Source: Meandrina meandrites
Lineage: Eukaryota; Cnidaria; Anthozoa; Scleractinia; Meandrinidae
Length of the DNA stretch: 64,000 bases
Direction of reading: 5' to 3'
NCBI GenBank assembly: GCA_963693305.1
Contig: OY855905.1
Span: 4,929,201 to 4,993,200 of the forward strand
The position numbers and the translations under genes were made by a program. The notes under the pieces are model-generated. The model worked only from the letters and a program-made list of their open reading frames with translations, was not told the DNA's origin and made no database searches. This document shows, in pieces, positions 1 to 10,621 of this stretch (position 1 is the stretch's first letter; each line of letters begins with the position of its first letter).

Positions 1-600
1 ATTTGTAATTTCACTCGTTTGTATGGGTAATCAAATGGTGACGAGTGAAATTAAGAAATAATTTCACTTGCGTTTTCACTTGCGTTTTTCCCGAGCCTTC
101 AGGCTCGGGAAATTATTAGAATTTTGACAAAACGCAAGTGAAATTATTTCCTAATTTCACGAATATATCATTTGGTTACCTTTTAATATCATGGGTGACA
201 AATTACGCTTACAATCGTAGTTTTTTAACTTGTTTATTGTATCGTCATGAACGAACCAGCTGGAAACGACGCCCGTGTAAAACGCTCAAAAATCCGCTCA
301 ATGCTATTCATGTTATCGCTAAAAGTTTATAAGACGGCCAAACAAACTGGCCAAGGTGAAATTCAAGCAAAAATGTGCAAAGTTTAAGCTTTAAGATCAT
401 CTTTTCAAATCTTGTACGCCATCTTGGCACTGAGACATGGGAAACGTTGCCATGGCAATTTTGTAATTTCACATGTGAAATTATAAATTAGCGCTAAAAT
501 TTCGCGCCAAAATTAAGGAGTAATTTTGTCACCCATGATATTAATATATAAATTAACGTTGAAATTTTGCGCCAAATTTAAGGAGTAACTTCTCTTCTAC
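1..600. repeat. AT-rich inverted-repeat region (MITE-like)
   Basis: Two arms at about 5-80 and 125-205 are imperfect reverse complements (aatttcactcg, aaattatttc, aaaacgcaagtg). They surround a small perfect hairpin, tttcccgagcc ttcaggctcggg, near 90-112. A second inverted pair, atcatgggtgacaaa near 190 and ttttgtcacccatgat near 525, suggests a longer fold-back unit. Two diverged copies of a segment ending in aaggagtaa lie at about 478-530 and 546-590. No gene is seen. It is probably a non-autonomous transposon relic cut by the window edge. Confidence 0.55.
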
Positions 601-901
601 GATATTATTCCAAAGAATTATAACTTGACTAATTGTTTCCTCTCCAAAATATCTCCTCTAGCCGTTATTTCGGATCTAACAAACGTCTGCTTACTTTTTT
701 TCCAGACTTCCCATTTTCGCCGACCAAGCTCGATCGTTCACTTTGAAATCTAGAGAGCGCTTCTGTAATACAGATACAAACGAGAATGGAGGCAGTCAGC
801 ATCAATTAGAGTAATATCTGTCCGTTTCGCCGAAAATCTAATTCATCGCGGTCTTATTCAACAATTACAAGACCATTTTTAGTAACCGCGAGTATATTAT
901 C

Positions 902-2098
902 ATGAGAAAACCCCGGGGGTTTCTTATGAAAAGTTGCATCATCGTTTGTTGTGTACTACTGGCCTGTTACGTGAGTTCGCGTATTGTATGGAAGCCAATC
1001 CTGGATTTAATTTCAGAAGATACTTCTTATAGCACGAAGCAACGTTTCACAACACAACGTCAAAATCATAAGCAACCAGCGGGGCAAGTTTTGAAAGAAC
1101 AAAACCTTCACTTCAATATTAAGCCACAGAACAGTGAAGGAAATGAGAATAAGAAACAGTCGCTTCCTAAAAGGAAAAATCTCATTATATTAAGTCAAGG
1201 AAGGGGAGGATCTTCTTTTCTTGGAGGGCTTTTCAATTGCAACCCTCATGTCATGTACTGGTTTGAGCCACTATTCGATGTCGGAAAATTATTAAATGTG
1301 AATTTGTTTATGGACGAGGAACCAATCACATACAAAGATACCTGCATTCGGTTAATCGACAGCTTTTTTACATGCAATTTCAGCAATATTACGAATACTA
1401 CTTTGTCAGAACTTTCTAAGAGCGGATGTCGGCGCCATAGTAAAGCACTAACAAGCGGGTATCTATGCCCTGCTGGCAAGCAAAAGTCTAATAGATGTGC
1501 ACCATTCTCGGAATCCCTACTGAGGAAGACTTGCAACTCTTATCAGCATACAGTTACCAAGATTTTGAGCCCGCGTTTGCCAAACAACACATTACAAAGT
1601 TTACCAGGGCATTTCGCCAACCAGAAGGGGTATGATGTGAAATTTATCAATTTGGTTCGGGATCCCAGAGCTGTGGTTTACTCGTGGGTCAAGTCACGCT
1701 GGATCAAGAATCACTCGGATCAAGAGTTTCGTGTAAATGCTCATAAGATTTGTGATCCCATCGAGAAAAATCTGCGATATGGTTTGCTCTCTCCTCCGTC
1801 CTGGCTAAAAAACCGATTCAAAGTAATTCGCTACGAAGACCTTGTGGTCAATACTACAAATGTAGCACGGGAGCTATACAGATTTGCGGGATTTGATTGG
1901 TCGATACGCGTTGATAAATGGATAACTGATCATGAACGGTCGCTGAGCAGTGCGGGTGATAAGAACCCGTATTCCCTGTACAGAAATGCTTCAGCTGTTG
2001 TTAGCAAGTGGAAAAGAGAAGCTTCAGAAGAGTTAATAACAGTTGTGGAAGATGTATGTGGCAGTTTGATGAATATTATAGGAAAATCCATTACATGA
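902..2098 (+). CDS. Golgi carbohydrate 6-O-sulfotransferase, single exon
   Basis: A 398-residue type II membrane protein of the carbohydrate sulfotransferase family (CHST1/3/5-like), which transfers sulfate from PAPS to sugars of glycoproteins or proteoglycans in the Golgi lumen. Residues ~10-26 form one hydrophobic segment after a short basic tail. A polar stem follows. The 5'-phosphosulfate loop is at ~96-112 (SQGRGGSSFLGGLF) and the 3'-phosphate loop at ~250-262 (LVRDPRAVVYSW). Several N-x-S/T sites are consistent with a lumenal domain. Length and intronless coding are usual for this family. Met1 is used; Met9, just before the membrane segment, is a possible alternative. The last codons and the stop lie in a palindrome (2081-2225), so the C-terminus may have been replaced by an insertion. 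The acceptor sugar cannot be told. Confidence 0.9.
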   Translation: MRKPRGFLMKSCIIVCCVLLACYVSSRIVWKPILDLISEDTSYSTKQRFTTQRQNHKQPAGQVLKEQNLHFNIKPQNSEGNENKKQSLPKRKNLIILSQGRGGSSFLGGLFNCNPHVMYWFEPLFDVGKLLNVNLFMDEEPITYKDTCIRLIDSFFTCNFSNITNTTLSELSKSGCRRHSKALTSGYLCPAGKQKSNRCAPFSESLLRKTCNSYQHTVTKILSPRLPNNTLQSLPGHFANQKGYDVKFINLVRDPRAVVYSWVKSRWIKNHSDQEFRVNAHKICDPIEKNLRYGLLSPPSWLKNRFKVIRYEDLVVNTTNVARELYRFAGFDWSIRVDKWITDHERSLSSAGDKNPYSLYRNASAVVSKWKREASEELITVVEDVCGSLMNIIGKSIT

Positions 2099-2114
2099 CG
2101 AGGGAATTCCACGT

Positions 2115-2177
<63 letters not shown>

Positions 2178-2225
2178 TCAAGTGAAATTTAACGTGGAAT
2201 TCACGAGTCAGATAATGGATTTTCC
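2081..2225. repeat. 145-bp near-perfect palindrome (MITE) over the sulfotransferase stop
   Basis: Starts ggaaaatccatta and ends taatggattttcc. The arms pair almost fully through aattccacgttaaatttcac and aaaccgatatcgca, with a loop of about 20 nt near 2150. The left end supplies the last codons and TGA stop of the sulfotransferase. Confidence 0.8.
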
Positions 2226-2539
2226 TTGAATCGCATAGAACCTTTTAAACATGAAAATGTGGTGACTGTTACGAATTTTACCCGGGATTTTAGTGCAGCC
2301 TCACTTTCAAGTCGCAATACCGCGCTGAATACCCTCGCATCTCTAGCCAATCAGAGCGCGCGAATTCTTTGAGCTATGCGATTCTATGGGTTATACTAAA
2401 TGGAAAAGGGGGGATAAATAAGTTTGTTTATTGCGTTCGACGATAGGAGAACGCAACCCTAATCTTGCGTTGCTAAAAAAAAAAATCGAGATTTCGTTTG
2501 GACCCACATTTGCCTCGCTTTCGTTATTGGCCTCGGCTT

Positions 2540-2950
2540 CACGATCTCACTTGAGTGGCGTCGGTGATTCCTTATATGGATTTCGATCATGCCACCATTG
2601 TCGACAGAGCGAGGGACTACCACAAGAGACTTTCCTTGAGGCTTGGCAGTCTGGGCGAGACCCCAACGCGGGCAATGAGCGTATTGACATACCAGCCATT
2701 TACAAGTCTTTCGCGTGATTCGATCTTGCAGATCTTGAAGCATTGTATGTAAGTCTTTTTGGTAATAAAGTTGTTGTTGTTGTTGCCCAAAAAATCGCTT
2801 TGTAACGTTTGCTATTGTAGCATGCGCCAAATAGTGATCCATTAAGAAAAGTCATTACGGCCTTTATGACATTTGAAACCGATGAACACCGAAGATGTAC
2901 GGTCGAAACGTTTTGAGCGTCTCCTGGCAAGTTACAAGTAGCACGTTGTT
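2540..2950 (+). mobile_element. Decayed Penelope-like retroelement 3' end
   Basis: Two overlapping frames together give a broken peptide. One reads DFDHATIVDRARDYHKRL. The other, after a frameshift, reads FLEAWQSGRDPNAGNERI and then DIPAIYKSFA. I recognise this as the C-terminal end typical of Penelope-type polyproteins in invertebrates (recall, not a search). Downstream are a short gtt run (2770-2785) and the sequence ggtcgaaacgtttt, often seen at the 3' end of such elements. The shift shows that the copy is dead. Confidence 0.5.
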
Positions 2951-4700
2951 CTTCAATGGTAAGCATGTCGAACGCACTACATAATCTACGATTACTCGTA
3001 GGTTTTATGTTTTCTTGTCATTTAATTGAAAATGGGGCACTACAGTGTAGTTAATAATGTGTCATGTTTTGCGTGTTCTCCTGGCTTTATACGGTGAAAT
3101 GACGTCACAGTAGAATAAAATTAAAAAAGAGTAGAACAAAATTAAAAATAAACACGCATGCGTGGACTTTTCAAGCTCGTGCATCAGTGCATCAGTTACT
3201 TCACTGAAATAAAACCTACGTCACTAAAGGCTCGGAAAAAGGGAATTGGCCGTACAGTTACACCGATATTCCGGTGGTTTTCAACCACAATTCTCTCGAC
3301 TGTGAGTTCTTCGGCAAACTTTAATTCCCTTTGGATTCGATAAGTTCCGACAGTGTGCAGTTGAACAGGAAAGTAGATGAATATTGTGACAACCCACTTC
3401 CCTTTAGGCAATTGTGTCATAGCCAGGTCATGAACGGGCCGGGTTTAAAAACAAGATATTTTGAGACGTGCTATTGATTTACAAACTTTCTTGCTTAGCC
3501 GCTGTAAGAGAGAGTAGTGCTGTTCTTCTTTACATCAAAGATAGAGGGTTTATAGAGGCACCAAGCGAAACATTTTCACAAAATGCAACGTAATGAAAAT
3601 TAAAAACTGTTAAGCCATGATTTGTATTTTTGTTTTTGTTGCTGTGAAAAAAAAAAATATATGTTCTGCACTCCCCACAAGATGGTGAGAGAAATTCCAC
3701 TTCCAGCTATGTTAGTAGGAAAATTCCCAGCCAGCTGTCTCGTGAACTTCCTTTTCCCAGCCAGCAATTGAACAAGACCATAATACGTCAAAAACTTATG
3801 CTTGTCCATATCTCTTCACTTTGTGGCATATTCCACCCGCTAGGAGATGCTATGAATTCTAAAAACAGCATTTCAGAGATTTTTAGTACTAGGATTTGGA
3901 ATTGTCATTTTAATTACTATTCCTCACCTCAGTTGCTCTGCACTACAATCTATAAACGTTCGTGACAGTAAGATTATATTAACCGTTTACTGGAATGTAG
4001 AATTGTAGGCAGTCATCAGTTCAAATTGTTTCGACTTTCCAAGTAACGCCTCACATCGCAAGACTCGACAAGACTCCAATCTCGTGATTCGCACACCAGC
4101 CTAAATAACCCTTTACGCAAGTAAAACCGGGATTTTTCAGGTGGAAAATTCTGAGAAATTAAACAATTGGCGGATACAATTATGTAGTCAAAATATCATA
4201 AAAACAATTCATGTAATCTAAATCACGGAGAAAACGGAAATGTAACCGTACGCAACAAAAGGACTCTTGAATGAGAATTTTATCTTATATTAGTCTGTTT
4301 TTAAAGAAAGGCAGTCAACTGCGTTCAAAACAAACTAACAAAGACGCGCGTTTTAATCAGAACCGAAATCGAAAGTGCCTACAAAGGGACGCTTGACTCA
4401 CAGAGTCCCCTATTTTAAATCTATTTTTAACTTCAACTGGAGGCAGTCAGTTGAACGTAAACTTGAAGATTTTAAAATCACAATACTGCGAGAAAGGTAT
4501 TAGAATCTTGAAAGGTTTTGTACTTCTTTTGTTTGAGAAAGGTCAATTGATGCAAATATAGGCCAATTTCGTTCCTCAGAACGAAAATTGTTTGACTTTG
4601 TTTTGGCGGAAGTTGTCATGAATATTCAGTTCTTAGTAAATTAATGCAATCTGAAAACTCGTGACACGGGAGCTACCCCGAACCTGGGGGTTACCCCACT
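2950..4700. other. Intergenic, no gene recognised
   Basis: AT-rich unique-looking DNA with only short open frames. The motif gcatgtcgaacgcactac (about 2964) recurs near 31993, so at least that piece is repeated. Nothing else is supported. Confidence 0.5.
4550..4586 (+). promoter_or_regulatory. Octamer motif and 8-bp inverted repeat upstream of the first cytokine-like gene
   Basis: ATGCAAAT (POU octamer) at 4550-4557, then TTTCGTTC-CTCA-GAACGAAA at 4567-4586. The second contains TTC-N4-GAA, the spacing of STAT6-type sites. Both lie about 200 bp before the start codon. This is a motif reading only. Confidence 0.25.
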
Positions 4701-4718
4701 TTTCTACATGAAATTGTG

Positions 4719-4724
4719 TATAAA
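4719..4724 (+). promoter_or_regulatory. TATA box of the first cytokine-like gene
   Basis: TATAAA lies 76 bp before the ATG at 4795, which would put the transcription start near 4750 and give a short leader. An in-frame TGA at 4738-4740 blocks any longer N-terminus read from this exon. Confidence 0.45.
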
Positions 4725-4794
4725 TTGTGTGAACCGTTGAATAAATGCTCAGTTACCGAGCGTATCCAGTTACCGAGTGAGTGAAGTGATAAGG

Positions 4795-7070
4795 ATGGAG
4801 ACCTTTGAAAAGACGAGCTTTCTGGAAGTTGCAGTGTTTTCAGCTCTAGTTAAAGATGAAAAGAAGCTTGTGATAACTACAGATGAAGTTAACACATTAC
4901 GCAGTTTGCAGGAACAACTTAATGAATTTCAGCGAAAGCTGTGCCAAGACGCTCTGGTAAGCTAGTAATTTCATTGCTCACAAACTTATTATTCTGTTAC
5001 GATTACCCGTTTCGGTTCAGCAAATACAAAAATACAAGATGTAAGTTCTGCTTGGTCCCGAAATATTAGATGTCTTAGAGTGGAAAGTCTTAAGACTGGA
5101 TAAAAATCGCTCCCTTCTGTGAAATGTTCATTAAATTATTTTATATTCTAAAATGAAAGTTATTATAGTCCACATTTCAGTGCAAACATCCTTGTCGTTG
5201 TTGTTAACGTGATTAATTTTACTTTAAGAATATCGATGCGTAGAAAATCAGTCATAAAACAATTACTCATGTTGTGGAACGTTTCGAGGAAATGTTAGTT
5301 TAATTTCCACCAGATGTAAACAATCAGTTTACACTTGGTGATTAAAAAAAGGTTTATCACATTGTTTATTTGATATGTAGTCTAATAAGTTCAGTTTGTA
5401 GATTTCATGTTGACTTTAAAGCAATTTGCTTTCTTTTTAATAGGCACCATTACTCCAGAGGCACGGATTGAATACTGAAATAGCTACATTGTTGCAATTT
5501 CATGAACTCAGAAAATCTCTCATAAAAAGGGTAAGTGCGATTGTCTCGTGAAATGTTTTAAATATTTTATAGCATCAAGCGCGTGCATTTTCTTAGCAGG
5601 GGAATTTCCCTTATCAGTGAATTATATATTGCATCATGGCATTGCATCATTCATTTGAACATTTGAAGCCACCGTGACCGACTTAGGAAGTATATTTTAA
5701 AACTATGATAGGCTGAAGGTGTCACTTTCGTTTTCGATTAATTTATGATGCCAGTGGCTGGCTTCTAAAGTGAACGTGAACTCTATCTCTTTCTATTCGA
5801 GAACCAGAAGTCTGCGAGAACTGAATATTTGGAAAACAAGAAGTGAAAATAAAAGAACGTCAATTGGTAAATATGATTATCATTATATCGCGAGGAGCTA
5901 ATCGTTAATTATTATATATTCACAATTAATTGCTCAACACAGGATACAGACGCAGGAATCATGGAGGATTACCTTCAGCGCTTCCGGTTATTTCACGCGG
6001 CTGTGGGACTGGTGACTAAGAGTGCACCTGAGAAGGGACAGGAACTGAGTCAGGACATCGAATCACTGCTAAGTGATATGTCGAGTGTGATCTGGAGAGT
6101 GGTAAGATTATCTCCTTTTTTCTTCTTGTTCATTTTTCTTTCCCTATCTTTGTTTGCGATTTCTTATCGTTATCTTCAAAATTTTTGTTGCGTTTTTATC
6201 CACGATTGTTCAAAATCGTACGCGTTCTTTTTGAAAATATCGAGAGGTGTATGGTGCTCGTTTCCGTTCATATTTGAGCCATAAGAAACGTATATATAAT
6301 AATTGTAGATAAATGATAATAAAAAAGTATTGCGGTTTGTATTTGCGGTAATATTTAGTATAATAATTATACATTTCCATTTATCAACCTACAGCTCAGA
6401 AAAAATGACATTTTTCCTCCTGCACCACCACGACCAGGACATCTGGAGGGACAGTTCGACCAAACTACCAGGAAATTTCTGGTAAGATTAAGATCTGGCT
6501 TCACATGTGATAAAGTGCTTTAGGTGCTTAGCAACTTCCGGTTTACAAACATAAAGAAAACCGGAAGTCATCTGTCAATGTTTTGACTTTGTACCGTTTA
6601 GGCTAGTGAAACGTGGAGTGTGTAGCGTGAAATGTGAAATGTGAAGTGCAAAGAGTGAAGCTCCTTTTAGCCAAGAATGCCACTTGTTTGGTATCCCATA
6701 CACTGATTGTTCACTCATAGACTTAAGCTTTTGGGAGCCTCGCATTAAAAAAAAATCCTGATAATTAACAACCCTTTTACATAAATCACTGTCCTTACGC
6801 GAAACAGAGAGTTTTGTTTCCTCTTGGCAAACCACATTCATTGCTGTGCAGTGATTGGATTAATAATATTTTTCCTTGTAGGAGGAAATCCTTGGTGAAC
6901 ACAACGAGGAAAACGTATGGATGGCTGGAATCACAATTGAAGAAGATTTCACTGACAACGACGAAGTCAGCTTGAAAACAATTCATGACGTCAGAAATTA
7001 CGTCATCGTTAGAGATCTTTATTACATGTTGATGCAGTTCCAAAGAAATCTTGGCCATCTGATTGGTTGA
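4795..7070 (+). CDS. CNTF-like four-helix cytokine candidate A (5 exons)
   Basis: Exons 4795-4956, 5444-5530, 5943-6101, 6395-6481, 6882-7070; all four introns are GT-AG and phase 0; 227 residues. ATG 4795 sits in a good context (AGGATGG). Exon 1 ends in an amphipathic helix (~30-54), like helix A. Exon 2 has HGLN followed by an acidic residue, resembling the AB loop of CNTF. Exon 3 holds two helices: the first has LQRFRLFHAA, matching the LQ-x-[YF]-R-x-F-H pattern of CNTF helix B, and the second (~114-136) matches helix C in hydrophobic spacing. Exon 4 is a proline-rich CD loop. Exon 5 has an acidic stretch and then a helix ending QRNLGHLIG, like helix D of CNTF, CLCF1 and CT-1. No signal peptide and only one cysteine, as in CNTF. 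The FxxK receptor motif is not evident. Similarity is from memory, so the family call is tentative; the gene model is firm. Confidence 0.8.
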
Positions 7071-7127
7071 CTTCCTTTTCACTGTCAGGACGGAAAGGGT
7101 CCTTTTGTGAAGATACAAAGAACACTG

Positions 7128-7160
7128 ATTAAATTAAATTAAATTAAATTAAATTAAATT
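7128..7160. repeat. (ATTAA)n microsatellite
   Basis: About six copies of aaatt, just 3' of the first cytokine-like gene and probably in its 3' UTR. Confidence 0.85.
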
Positions 7161-7437
7161 GCGAAGCATTATCAAACGCGCGTCTTCAGCAAAAATATAG
7201 CTACGTAGTAAATTATAGCTTTTAAAAACATCGTCTATCCTCGCTTATCATCGAGAATCAATATTGAAAGCAAGTAAATATTATAAGTAAATATTATAAG
7301 TTATTTATAATATGTACAGTAAGAAAGTAACCTGTTAAAGTTCTAAGATGTTGTATATAACTAGAACTATGCTCAGAGCTTTATCTATTCATCCAGACAT
7401 TGGTCAATGCTTCTTTATTATAAATAGAATATAATTC

Positions 7438-7832
7438 GAATACAATAAAAACCCGCGAGTAAGAACCTGCATTTTCCCAAGTTAGCCTAAACAGATTCTT
7501 GCATAATTAGCACAAATTTAGGCTAGTTAGGTTCTTAATAAGTTCTTATTTTCTGCATGAAGAAACTTTATAATGATGCTAATAGAATTTGTAATGTATT
7601 CCGCCTTTTCCTTTTATGAAATTTGCATACCTAATAAGTTGCTATAATAACATAAAAATGGCAATAATAGAAAACTATTGAAGCATTAATCACATGAATT
7701 TTGAATTTTAATCGATTTTAGAATATAAAAACCTGTTTCCAAAGTTTAGGCTAAACAGGTTTTTATACTAAGGGAGTCTAAATGGCCAATTTTAGCCTAA
7801 CAGGTTCTTACTCGCGGGTTTTTACTGTATTC
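7438..7832. mobile_element. 395-bp MITE
   Basis: Terminal inverted repeats of about 32 bp: gaatacaataaaaacccgcg on the left and cgcgggtttttactgtattc on the right. The repeated words aggctaa and aacaggtt lie inside. No coding potential. An AATAAA lies in the left terminus and could serve the upstream gene. Confidence 0.75.
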
Positions 7833-8167
7833 AAAGATGGTCCTCTCAACGGAGGCATTTAAGTCTATACAGACACATATCTTTTAGAATTAGGCTCAAA
7901 TTAATACAAGATTAACTACATTTATAAAGGGCATATCGTTACAGAGGATTATAAGTTTGGGAATAAAGTTGAAATAAACATTTGTTGTACATGCCATATC
8001 AATTTCCCTATTTTAAATTCGTTTTCAGTAGCATGATGATATTTTAAGTGCTTCCGTCACGTTTGGTCACGGAATTGCTATTATTCAAGAGTCAACGACG
8101 CGCACACACAGGCGCGATGGTTTGGCGGCTCACTTGACTCCAACCAGCCAGTTTGACTTTTCTCAGC

Positions 8168-8604
8168 TACAGTAGAGCCCCTATTAAGCTAGCGCAATCT
8201 GGTCTCCCCTAAAAACGACTGCGTGGGAGGCCACCCTCGAGGAAATGTCAAGATTGGCAGCTAAATAGGGGTTCGTCAGAAATTAGCATAAGGCCATTTA
8301 AAAAGGTTACGGTATTTCAATACAAACTAACGTGAAAAGGAATAACGGAACCACATGAAACGACAATAAGCCTGTGTTTGAATGATTTTGTCAGCCGTCA
8401 CTGTCCGAGCTTGTTCAAAATAAATCGAAACATCGTATATTACATTCTTACTAAAAACGATAGAAAAGCGCTCATCTGGACGGCAAAAATGTAGCTGCGC
8501 TTAAAAGGGGTTTTACTGACAATACGTTTCGCGACTTTAGTAGCTGGCCTCTTAAATAGGGGGTGGCCGCTCAATTGGTGGCCGCTTAATAGGGTTCGAC
8601 TGTA
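8168..8604. mobile_element. pogo/Tigger-like MITE with TA target site
   Basis: Begins TA-cagtagagcccctattaag and ends cttaatagggttcgactg-TA. TA duplication and CAGT termini fit pogo/Tigger non-autonomous elements. The interior repeats the words ggccgct and aataggg. Confidence 0.65.
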
Positions 8605-8810
8605 TTTCCAGTATTTAGTTTCCGACACATTCAGTGATCAAACAAACAAGAATTTTTGCAAAGGCGATATATGCCTTTAACGTTTTCACGCCTTACCGGC
8701 TCTTTGCTTCAATTCCTACAAATTATGTCAAATTTTTAACGAACGATAACAATCAGAGAATAAAGTTAAACCATCAACCTGGAGAAAGTGATATTTACGG
8801 ACACCCGACA

Positions 8811-9181
8811 TTAGGGAGCTTTAGCAAACTACGACAGCAACGGCAACGAGAACGTCGAGAAAAGCCCAATGTGTAGAACCATAGCTCTACATTGACTCTG
8901 CATGTGTGTTTGAAATCTTGGCCCATTTCCTAGTCGTTGTTTTCGAAACAACAACGTGAAATGACTAAATTCTGCTATTTTTGACAACGTGAACCACGAC
9001 GGCTAAGTTTTTTTTCTTTTTAGGGTTGAACGCTCTATTTCACTTTTCATCTAGAGCTATAGTTCTAAAAAGATACACTGAATACATCTGGATTGCTGCG
9101 TGATTCTCAAGTAAATTATAAATTCATTTTTTAGTAGCCGTTGTCCTCGGCGTCGCCGTCGTCATTGCTAAAGTTCCCTGA
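8811..9181. mobile_element. ~370-bp MITE
   Basis: Left terminus agggagctttagcaaactac, right terminus gtcattgctaaagttccct; the arms stay complementary for about 40 bp (acgacagcaacggcaacga against gttgtcctcggcgtcgccg). No coding potential. Confidence 0.65.
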
Positions 9182-9189
9182 TATTATGT

Positions 9190-10450
9190 TTTATGAAACA
9201 GCGACATTAGTTTGCAAAACTTTAAACTCCATATGATTTTGTTTCACGGATTTTAGCCAAATTTAGGCATGGGAAATGGCCATAAAATTCGGTGAAATAT
9301 AAAAATAACCGCTTAAAACAGTGAAGGAACATTTCACTAACACAACACAGAAATACAAAATAAGGTACGGATGGCGAAAAGTGAAGAAGATTGAATCGGA
9401 TTGCGATATGGGTTTTTGAAATACTGTTGGGTTGAACAGTTTTCAAGGTTAATCTCATTTGCTTGTAACTTTAAATTATAATGCCCGGGAGACAAATTTG
9501 GTGGTAATGAAGCTATGGTTTTGTCATTTAGATCCATAGAAGAAAGTCTTGAGAAACATTAAAGTATTTGGCAAAACTTAATAAAATAAACTTAACTCAA
9601 CCGTGACATACCCCCTTTGATATTTAAATTTTAATTTCTATGTTTAGAGGATACGATTTTCCAATAACCTCATTGTGGCAGCTAGAAAGAGTGGATTTAT
9701 TATCTATTCCAACTTTCTGACAAGTACCGTGTCACTCAAGCTAAGGTGAATCATCTTCCGCCAATTGACGTGACACTAAGTGATGTCACATGGGCGAGTC
9801 TATTTCATTCAAAACAGGAACGCGATTCAAACAGGAAGTTTAAAATGTTCCTTGGTCCACAGGTAATACTACCTTCTATCAAATAAATCAAATCAGTTTC
9901 ATTTTCCTTCTCCTTTTCGTTCTCTATAATGGCGGTCCTGGATAAATTTTGAGGAATTGTAGCATTATTTTTGGATTTTAATTTCTCGGTAGTTATGTGA
10001 TATGGTGACTCAACCATAGTAGGACGCGTCGCAGATTCCCGGAAACACAGGAAACTGAAATTCACTTGAATCGAAGAGATCTATTTTTGTGCAGCTCAAA
10101 TTGAATAAAGTCCACTCTGACACGACCTGAGAGAACGAGAAAATCAACTGCTTAAAATAACTAAAATAAAAGTGAAATTAATTTTGTTCATCGAAAAACC
10201 TCCAGTAATTTTGGCGTATTCAATACTATTAAATAGAAATAATTCAAAATAATTCAAGCCGTTTCTTTTTATTTTTCGAGCAAACGGAGTGTTTTTGTAA
10301 ATCTGCTTATGTTTTTTTTATTGTGACGCATGCTGATCAAACCTAACCCAAAACTAACCCATTATTTTCCTAAAACACGACGGCGTTGATGTTCCGTAAT
10401 TAACTGGGTTTGTCCTTGATAAACATCCCGTGACTATAACGGTGGTCAAC
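9190..10450. other. Intergenic between the two cytokine-like genes, no gene recognised
   Basis: AT-rich, with only short open frames on both strands. No splice-linked coding pieces or clear repeat were found. It presumably contains the promoter of the second gene; no TATA box as clear as that of the first copy is present, only caataaatac near 10511. Confidence 0.4.
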
Positions 10451-10621
10451 GGTCAGTTATCATGGCTTATTTACATCTTTGGGTTTTTCCCTTTCGCACC
10501 CATCCCGGGTCAATAAATACCCTGCTAGTTGCAGGGCGTTCATATTCTACAGATCAAGACTTTAAGAAAAGCAGCAAAGATTCGATCGACCTCGAGCACC
10601 AAACTACAATATACATCAACC

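Noticed and set aside
1246..1536. Minus-strand frame inside the sulfotransferase
   Set aside because: Shadow of the real gene on the opposite strand.
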